Source: Montifringilla adamsi (lineage: Eukaryota > Chordata > Aves > Passeriformes > Passeridae). From it: DNA of 64,000 nt. Position 1 is the first letter of the stretch. Every line of letters starts with the position of its first letter. Positions 59,201-64,000 of the stretch are shown here, piece by piece. The position numbers and the translations under genes were made by a program. The notes beneath the pieces are model-generated. The model ran no database searches, was not told where the DNA came from, and saw nothing but the letters and a program-made list of their open reading frames with translations. The DNA lies in NCBI GenBank assembly GCA_017590115.1, contig JAGGNK010012559.1:2277236-2341235 (forward strand). Reading direction: 5' to 3'.

Positions 59201-59960
59201 AGCATGTAATAGTATTCTCTCTCTCCATGGCTTCCTTGCCAAAGTTCTGAGGTATTTATAAATCTAAGTTTGGGAGCTGTTGGACATGTTTTGCCTGTGG
59301 GGTTTTTTTTTTCCTGGATGGAGAAAGAAGTGGTTATGTATAGCTACCCTCAAATCCTTAGATGCCTAGTTAAAAATATTTGGTGTATATGGATGGACTG
59401 TAGTTTCCTGTGATGAATAAAGTGAGCAAAGCTGTAAAATTCAAGTTCAGTAACTGTACATTAAATTATTTAAATTGTAGCAATGCAACACCAAGCCCAA
59501 GTGGCCAAGGGGAGATTGTATTTGAGAACTGCTTAGGAGTTTGATTAGGATTACCTGAAAAATCTAAATAGCTAGAAAGGTTTGGCCTTCTCTGAGGCTT
59601 GTGTTTTCCTTAAGAGAAGCAAAACCTGTTGCATTTTGACTTAACTGCATCTCTTAGACCTCTGCACTCCTAAAATTAAAAACATTCACCTGTAGAATCA
59701 TGGAGTTTAAGGAACATGTAAAAGTGTTCAGACTATACTGGTTGCTTCTCTCAAATAACTGTGGGGGTACCAAGTGCTCTTGTTCACCCAAGTCAGTAAC
59801 ATGAATGGTAGCCTTGCTTTTTCCTCAAGTGTTCCTGCTGTCAGTGGCTTCTTTTCTCTCCTCTTATTAGAAGAAATCCCGTAAGAAGATCTGTATCCTG
59901 ATTCTTGGCCTTGCTGTGGTCTGTATAATCATAGGATTCATTATCTGGAAGATAAGATGA
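46985..59960 (+). CDS. STX12: Syntaxin-12 (STX12), nine coding exons
   Basis: STX12 (also called syntaxin-13) is a tail-anchored Qa-SNARE of recycling and early endosomes that drives membrane fusion with SNAP and VAMP partners. Coding exons are 46,985-47,096; 50,509-50,578; 52,363-52,462; 54,230-54,367; 55,252-55,295; 57,125-57,230; 57,665-57,737; 57,907-57,989 (identical second copy at 58,437-58,519); and 59,871-59,960. All introns are GT-AG and phases agree, giving 271 aa against 276 in human. The N-terminus MSYGPLD and the helical Habc region (about residues 22-140) are followed by the Qa-SNARE motif (about 175-238). Its ionic-layer Gln is near 210 (IHDQGD). Lys/Arg residues 243-248 precede a hydrophobic anchor at 249-268 that ends in KIR. 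The C-terminal tail differs from human. The gene is complete apart from the duplicated exon. Confidence 0.98.
47097..50508 (+). other. STX12: STX12 intron 1
   Basis: A 3.4-kb intron. It contains a reverse CR1 fragment at 50,032-50,325 and otherwise AT-rich unique sequence. No RNA gene or extra exon recognised. Confidence 0.9.
50032..50325 (-). mobile_element. CR1 LINE 3' fragment in STX12 intron 1
   Basis: Reverse CR1 blocks: ACAGAACCCTAGAACTCTTG, GGTTTGGAAGGGACCTCTGG, CCAGGGAAGGAGACTCCACA, GGGCAGCCTGTCCCAGGGCT and GTTGTCCTGTGTCCTGTC. It is inserted antisense to STX12. Confidence 0.93.
50509..50578 (+). CDS. STX12: STX12 coding exon 2
   Basis: Encodes [20 protein letters not shown] plus EN and the first two bases of a Leu codon, part of the N-terminal helical region. 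Acceptor TTCAG|CT, donor TT|GTGAGT. Confidence 0.97.
50579..52362 (+). other. STX12: STX12 intron 2
   Basis: A 1.8-kb AT-rich intron with no recognised element. Confidence 0.9.
52363..52462 (+). CDS. STX12: STX12 coding exon 3
   Basis: Encodes [20 protein letters not shown] and then [13 protein letters not shown]. The exon ends at a codon boundary, CAG|GTAGGC. It closely matches the human protein (QQLQHSTNQLAKETNELLKE). Confidence 0.97.
52463..54229 (+). other. STX12: STX12 intron 3
   Basis: A 1.8-kb intron. No repeat or RNA gene recognised. Confidence 0.9.
54230..54367 (+). CDS. STX12: STX12 coding exon 4
   Basis: A 138-bp exon encoding 46 residues from [20 protein letters not shown] to [10 protein letters not shown], the last helix of the Habc region and the linker. 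Both ends lie at codon boundaries. Confidence 0.98.
54368..55251 (+). other. STX12: STX12 intron 4
   Basis: A 0.9-kb intron without recognised elements. Confidence 0.9.
55252..55295 (+). CDS. STX12: STX12 coding exon 5
   Basis: A 44-bp exon encoding [14 protein letters not shown] plus two bases of a Ser codon. Acceptor CTTCCAG|GCTGAT, donor ATAG|GTAATA. It corresponds to human [15 protein letters not shown]. Confidence 0.97.
55296..57124 (+). other. STX12: STX12 intron 5
   Basis: A 1.8-kb intron without recognised repeats or RNA genes. Confidence 0.9.
57125..57230 (+). CDS. STX12: STX12 coding exon 6
   Basis: Encodes (S)[20 protein letters not shown] and then [15 protein letters not shown], the acidic linker and the start of the SNARE motif. 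The donor is GAG|GTGACC. Confidence 0.98.
57231..57664 (+). other. STX12: STX12 intron 6
   Basis: A 434-bp intron with no recognised element. Confidence 0.9.
57665..57737 (+). CDS. STX12: STX12 coding exon 7
   Basis: Encodes [20 protein letters not shown] then GDMI and the first base of an Asp codon. It is the N-terminal half of the SNARE motif and carries the ionic-layer Gln (about residue 210). Donor ATTG|GTAAGT. Confidence 0.98.
57791..58319 (+). repeat. STX12: 529-bp tandem duplication, copy A (with STX12 exon 8)
   Basis: This unit and the one directly after it are nearly identical. I see about four differences: ACGTGG/ACATGG, TTGCAG/TTTCAG, one extra A in CATTAAAG, and CACACTC/CACATC. 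Copy A holds the end of intron 7, exon 8 and the following intron segment up to CCAGGACCCTGACT. Confidence 0.96.
57907..57989 (+). CDS. STX12: STX12 coding exon 8, copy A
   Basis: The 83-bp exon completes Asp and encodes [20 protein letters not shown] then QRAAYYQ, the C-terminal half of the SNARE motif. Acceptor CCATAG|AT, donor CAG|GTAAAT. An identical exon lies 530 bp downstream. The length is not a multiple of three, so exactly one copy can be used for the full-length protein. Confidence 0.96.
58320..58848 (+). repeat. STX12: 529-bp tandem duplication, copy B
   Basis: Second unit of the duplication, starting at GTTACATGG and ending at CCCTGACTT, immediately abutting copy A. It carries its own polypyrimidine tract, acceptor, exon and donor. 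Confidence 0.96.
58437..58519 (+). other. STX12: STX12 exon 8, copy B (duplicate; poison exon if added)
   Basis: All 83 bases equal exon 8 copy A, with the same flanking splice sites. Used in place of copy A it encodes the normal protein. Used after copy A it is read as ATA-GCA-TAG and stops after two residues, removing the membrane anchor encoded by exon 9. The stop would lie about 74 nt before the last exon junction, far enough for nonsense-mediated decay by the usual rule. Confidence 0.85.
58849..59870 (+). other. STX12: STX12 intron 8, unique distal part
   Basis: About 1 kb of intron between the duplication and the last exon. No repeat or RNA gene recognised. The acceptor is CTCTTATTAG. 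Confidence 0.85.
59871..59960 (+). CDS. STX12: STX12 coding exon 9 (membrane anchor and stop)
   Basis: Encodes [20 protein letters not shown] then IGFIIWKIR and TGA. The basic cluster before a 20-residue hydrophobic segment is the expected tail anchor. The luminal tail is only three residues (KIR), shorter than the human ending. Confidence 0.98.
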   Translation, partial: KKSRKKICILILGLAVVCIIIGFIIWKIR

Positions 59961-61330
59961 AATCTTCCCATGGAACCCAGTCTCACAGCTGAGATTTTTT
60001 CTGTCAGAGCAAACAGGCTGACTAGTCTCGGAGATGAATTGACCACCCTGAGAGAGCACAAGTTGGAACTACTTCTAATAATAGATATTAGCAACTAATG
60101 TGCAGATAACTAGTATTTGGAATTAGTGAACCATGGAGACAGTATTTATCAGTTTATATACAAATTATATTGTTTTATGTAACTAAAATATCGTGGTTTT
60201 GCTTTCTGTAATGTGTTCTTCCCTGTCCCAGCTGTATGCTGAAGTGTGATCAATAATTGGAGAGGTCTTGTTTTTTGACAAGTCGCACAACTTCAACATT
60301 CTGTGTGTGTAGGTAACTTTGTTGGACTGCAATGAGAATGACATTCAAAGACAGCCCACCACCAAGTCACATTATGTAAATCCAGCAGTTTCTAAAGTCT
60401 CCAGTATCTGCCCCATGGTTTTATTGTCTCCAAGTGGCTGTGGTTCTAGATTCTCTTGAAGAAAAGGATGTTGTCACAGATTTGAGAGGCAAGGAGGGTA
60501 TGTGTGGATGATGATTTGAACCTCTACATGCTGGTCAGTTTAGCCTTGAGACTCCTAACAGTGTAGTTTAATTTTTTTGGGTGTGGTTGGGATTGTTTTT
60601 TCACAAAATGCATCACTTGAGGACAGAATGTTCTTTTGTTCTTTAACTTAGAACCTAACAGTGCAATCTCCTTAGACGAACTAGCTGGTCGCTTGCTAGT
60701 GGACAAATAAATCTCTTCCAATACTGACTCAAGCACTAAATATAAAAGGTTTAGCTGCTCACTCCCAACTGTTTTTAGAAGCTTCCAGGGGGAAAAACAC
60801 TTAAAAATGAGGAAGTGGGCACCTAAGTTTACAAGCTCGTAATATTAGTGAAGAGTATTAGCAGAAATCTTGATTCTGAAGAAGTGCTCTTCAAGCTCAC
60901 TTGTGGTGTTCTAGTAAATATTATGTGTGGCTTGTGAACATTTGGTATTTTCAATTCTTTATGAGATAGAAAGCGCAGAAACTGGCTGAGTGAAGTGCTA
61001 GGATTTTCAGACTGGGGATGTGTGTGCAAATGAAAAAGATTGCTGGTTCCAGCTCATAGGGTTGGGCAGAACAAGCAGCCACTCCCCTCTTCAATGTAGC
61101 TCTGAACTGACATGCACTGAGGGAACAGTAATCTGTCCAAAGCCCAGTGGGGGTGGTAAATGCAGCATACTGACCCATTTTGTATTTAATCCTTCTTCCA
61201 TGTCTCGTCTGTAATAAAGTAAACGTGAAAGCTGGGAAGGGAGTGTTCTCCCAATTGCACAGTGGTTTGCACTATTGCGCCGTCATTCCATCTAATAATC
61301 ATCAATAAACACTTTTAAAAGCCTCTCTCA
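59961..61330 (+). other. STX12: STX12 3' UTR and polyadenylation signals
   Basis: A 3' UTR of about 1.35 kb is inferred. AATAAA signals occur near 60,706 and at 61,213-61,218 and 61,304-61,309. The last two form a close pair at the end of the AT-rich region and are the likely main sites. Confidence 0.75.
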
Positions 61331-62049
61331 GAGCTCATTTCTCTTGCAGTTTAGACATTGGCACAGGTGTGTTTGCAGTTCTCCCTCTAAGCAGAGTAGA
61401 GGACTTCACATCAGCACAGTAGTGCTTCCTGCAGCTTTAGTTCTGTGGTTCCTGATTTTTCAGAATGAAACTGCCTGAAAACACAAAATTCATTTCACAA
61501 GGACATACACAATACTTCTGTGCAGAGTCCTGTACAATAGCTGACCCCAGAAAAATGAATCTCATACCTCAGAGCAGCATTGGGTCAGCTCTGACTACTT
61601 GCCTTTTGCTAGAACTTGGAGCCATTGGTGAGCCTGTGTGATAAAACTGACTTGAAAGCAAAGGAACTCTGCGTTCTGCTCCTTTTTCTAAGTTTTCCTT
61701 GGAATGGTAGGAGCTATTGATTAGTGCGTGCCTGCTGCCAGGCAGAGTCCTGTGGCTGTCACACTGCCATATAAGAACAAAAGCACTTAGCTTGTGTTTG
61801 TTTAGGTCACCAGACCTAAACGGGAGCATTATTTGTAGGCTCCATCCTTCTCGCCTGCTTTATTCCTCTGGAAACTGGAATTGAGGGTGCAGGGTGCTGA
61901 GCTCAGCGTTTCTCTAACTGCTGGCCTCCCTTCTCCTCTCTGCACATGGTTGATCTGCTCAGAACTGGTGTTTTTAACACTCTTGGCTAATGTTCCCGAG
62001 CTTGAAAAGCCACCAGCCACCTTCTTGACAGCTGGTGTTGCTACAGCGT
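61331..62049. other. STX12-PPP1R8 intergenic DNA
   Basis: Short unique intergenic spacer with no recognised feature. GC content climbs from about 62,040 into the PPP1R8 CpG island. Confidence 0.6.
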
Positions 62050-62288
62050 CCTGGCTCGGATGTGAGCCCGACCCCTCCGGGAGTCTCTGGAAGCGTTCCG
62101 GGGAGCCTGGCCTGCCGTGAGAGCCGGGGAGCGAACGCGCCGTGCCCGGGCAGCCCGGGGCAGCTGCAGCCGCCGGGAGAGAGGCGGCTTTTCACCGGGA
62201 GCGCTCGGAACGGGCCGTGCCCGGGGCTCCGCTCCGACAGAGGCGCTGCGCCGCGGTACTCGGTACCGGCGCTGTCCCTGTGTCTCAG

Positions 62289-62665
62289 GGGCGGTACCGG
62301 GGCTGGCCCCGAGTCCCAGGGTGTGTACCGGGGGTGTCCCCACGTCCCAGGGTCGGTACCGGCTCTGTTCTCACGTTCCACGGTCGGTACCGGGGGTGTC
62401 CCAGGGTCGGTACCGGCTCTGTTCTCACGATCCACGGTCGGTACCGGGGGTATCCCAGGGTCGGTACCGGCTCTGTCCCCACGTTCCAGGGTGGGTACCG
62501 GGGCTGTCCCCACGTTCCAGGGTCGGTACCGGGGGCGTCCCCACGTCCCAGGGTGGGTACCGGCTCTGTCCCCACGTCCCAGGGTCGGTACCGGCTCTGT
62601 CCCCACGTTCCAGGGTGGGTACCGGGGGTGTCCCCACGTCCCAGGGTCGGTACCGGCGCTGCCCG
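62289..62665. repeat. 31-bp GC-rich minisatellite upstream of PPP1R8
   Basis: About twelve to thirteen tandem copies share the core GGTACCGG and the linker CCCCACGTYCCAGGGT. The usual period is 31 bp, and at least two shortened units of 23 bp occur (near 62,387-62,410 and 62,441-62,464). Most units carry the palindrome CGGTACCG or a close variant. No unit contains a stop in any plus-strand frame, so long Val/Pro/Gly/Arg-rich frames run through it. They are not genes. Confidence 0.95.
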
Positions 62666-62837
62666 CAGCTCCCGCGCGGAGCCGGGCGGGGGCGGGGCCA
62701 TTCAATCGGGGCGGGGCAAAAATCAGGCCCCGCCCAGACCGCCCCCCGCCGGCGGCGCGTGGGGCACGCCGGGATCGCCGCGCGCCGATCCGTGCCTCCC
62801 ATAGTGCCCCGCGGCGGCTGAATGGGGCAGAGCCAAG

Positions 62838-62893
62838 ATGGCGGCGAGCGCGGCGCCGGCGGGCGGCGGGTCCCTGTTCGAGTGCCCGAGCTG
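62838..62893 (+). CDS. PPP1R8: PPP1R8 (NIPP1) coding exon 1, partial gene
   Basis: The exon encodes MAASAAPAGGGSLFECPSW, with the last Trp codon split by the intron (CTG|GTGAGC). This matches the first exon of nuclear inhibitor of protein phosphatase 1 (human start MAAAANSGSSLPLFDCPTW). NIPP1 is a nuclear scaffold with an FHA domain and an RVxF PP1-docking motif that regulates PP1 and takes part in pre-mRNA splicing. Those domains are encoded by later exons beyond the right edge. The start is supported by the YY1-type AAGATGGCGGC context and by the CpG island. The position next to STX12 matches the gene order known from human 1p35.3. Confidence 0.93.
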
Positions 62894-64000
62894 GTGAGCG
62901 GCCGAGGGGCATGAGGGCCATGAGGGGCGCGGGGCCGCGCCCCCCGGGGCCGCAGAGTGCTGGCCGGGCCGGCGGGGTCCGGGCGCGGCCCTCGGGTGCC
63001 GCCATCGACAGCGCCGCGAGGGGCCCGGGGCCTCCCAGGGGTGCCGAGGCTTTTCCTAAGAGCTCAGACAGAATCCGTGCTGCGGTAGGAATTAAATATC
63101 CTGCTCAGGGGGTGTGTCCGGTACGGGAGATCTGTCAGCTTGAAACTAGGCTGGGGTTTTTATTAGCTTGAGTTCAGGAGCCAGGGCTGAGTGGAGTGCT
63201 GCAGGAGCAGCACCGGCACCGTGCGCTGGGATAGGGGCGGGAGAGCCCGCGGTGGAAGGGAGCCCTGAAAAGGTCCTGCCTCGCCCTCCTGCCGGGAGCA
63301 GAGCTTGCCGTCAGCGTGCCCTTGTTCGTTTGTTCTGTGGTTTGATCGTCGCTGAAGAGATTGTGGCTCTCCTGCCTCCTTTGGGTGCCGGAGGGATGGG
63401 ATGGGATGGGATGGGTACTGGAGCACTGGGATGGGATGGGTGCCGGAGCGATGGGATGGAATAGGATGGGTACAGGAGCACTGGGATGGGTACAGGAGCT
63501 CTGGGATGGGTGCAGGAGCTCTGGGATGGGTACAGGAGCTCTGGGATGGGTACAGCAGCTCTGGGATGGGTACTGTGGTATTTTAAATCCCACAAGCAGC
63601 CCACGGCACCTGAGAGCTGGGGTTGTGTGGTCCAGCCCTGCCTGTCCCCGCAGAGCCTAGGCTGTCCCTGCTCACCCAGCTGTGTTGTAGCTCTCAGTGC
63701 TTTGTGACAGTGCTGATGTGTTGTAATTTAGAGCTGGTTTTTAAGTGCCTGCTTTAGTTGTTAAAGCCAGTTCACCTTCTCATGGAAGAGAATTGCATTT
63801 TAGGGTCTTATTTGTGTTGAACATACACAGTAATAAACATCTACACGAGACAGGATGGTGTTCCATGAGATGATGACACAATAAACCAGATAAAGCCAAA
63901 GATTATTCTGGATATTCAGCTTGAAATTTGAAGTATCATCCATTTTTTTCCCCCTAGTGTTTTTGTACACAAAAACCACAATATGCTTATATATTCCATG
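62894..64000 (+). other. PPP1R8: PPP1R8 intron 1, left part
   Basis: The intron runs off the window. It contains a GGGATGGGTAC-type minisatellite (63,396-63,571) and an imperfect 13-bp hairpin at 63,731-63,773. No second exon is seen. Confidence 0.8.
63396..63571. repeat. ~20-bp minisatellite in PPP1R8 intron 1
   Basis: Units of GGGATGGGTACAGGAGCTCT repeat with variants, preceded by (GGGAT)n. The G-rich plus strand lies in the sense direction of PPP1R8 transcription. Confidence 0.95.

Larger units (their letters stand above)
62050..63020. promoter_or_regulatory. PPP1R8: PPP1R8 CpG island and promoter
   Basis: A very CpG-dense island of about 1 kb. GC boxes occur at about 62,689-62,698 (GGGGCGGGGC type), 62,708-62,717 (GGGGCGGGGC) and 62,726-62,735 (GGCCCCGCCC). 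There is no TATA box. A YY1-type element (GCCAAGATGGCGGC, 62,832-62,845) overlaps the start codon, as is common in housekeeping genes. Transcription probably starts between 62,740 and 62,825. Confidence 0.82.

Noticed and set aside
61974..63005. 343-codon minus-strand frame across the PPP1R8 promoter
   Set aside because: It is built from the 31-bp repeat and CpG-island sequence and lies antisense over a well-supported first exon. It shows no recognisable domain.
62035..63171. 378-codon plus-strand frame covering PPP1R8 exon 1
   Set aside because: It is in a different frame from the true PPP1R8 start, dominated by minisatellite-derived repeats, and ignores the clear GT donor at 62,894.
1..64000. 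Prokaryotic systems, CRISPR arrays, tRNA or rRNA genes
   Set aside because: No spaced direct repeats of CRISPR type, no tRNA T-loop consensus with a fitting cloverleaf and no rRNA sequence was recognised. The gene structures are clearly vertebrate.

Overview
The window is vertebrate nuclear DNA, most likely avian and probably passerine. Three spliced or CpG-island genes with GT-AG introns are present. The interspersed repeats are mostly short 3' ends of CR1-type LINEs, and there are solo LTRs, one with a structure I recall from songbird ERV-L-like elements. The encoded proteins closely resemble bird CITED4, syntaxin-12 and NIPP1. No prokaryotic genes, CRISPR arrays or plasmid features are present.

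Layout. Positions 1-33,600 are about 33 kb of non-coding sequence: a long TTTCC/pyrimidine tract at the left edge, CR1 fragments, two solo LTRs, simple repeats and a few AT-rich patches that look like conserved non-coding elements. CITED4 (+) follows at 33.75-35.35 kb, with a CCAAT/TATA promoter in a CpG island, a probable intron in its 5' UTR and a single coding exon of 204 codons. From 35.4 to 46.8 kb is intergenic DNA holding two strong CTCF-like motifs, a G-rich minisatellite, a tandem repeat of about 180 bp and CR1 fragments. STX12 (+) runs from about 46.9 to 61.3 kb. All nine coding exons can be placed, with every splice phase consistent, giving 271 aa. PPP1R8 (+) begins at 62,838 with its first coding exon and runs off the right edge. 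Between STX12 and PPP1R8 lies a 31-bp GC-rich minisatellite inside the PPP1R8 CpG island.

The three genes do not form one pathway. CITED4 is a CBP/p300-binding transcriptional co-regulator, STX12 is an endosomal Qa-SNARE, and PPP1R8 (NIPP1) is a nuclear PP1 regulator and splicing factor. All three read rightwards from their own CpG-rich promoters.

The most notable observation is a nearly perfect 529-bp tandem duplication inside STX12. It copies exon 8 (the C-terminal half of the SNARE motif) with both its splice sites. The exon is 83 bp, so using both copies shifts the frame and hits a stop on the third codon. The second copy would act as a poison exon, unless only one copy is used or the duplication is an assembly artefact. 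I found no unknown gene system. Other points worth checking are the paired CTCF-like sites, the promoter minisatellite, a tripled CR1 tail and a solo LTR with an intact 5-bp target-site duplication.
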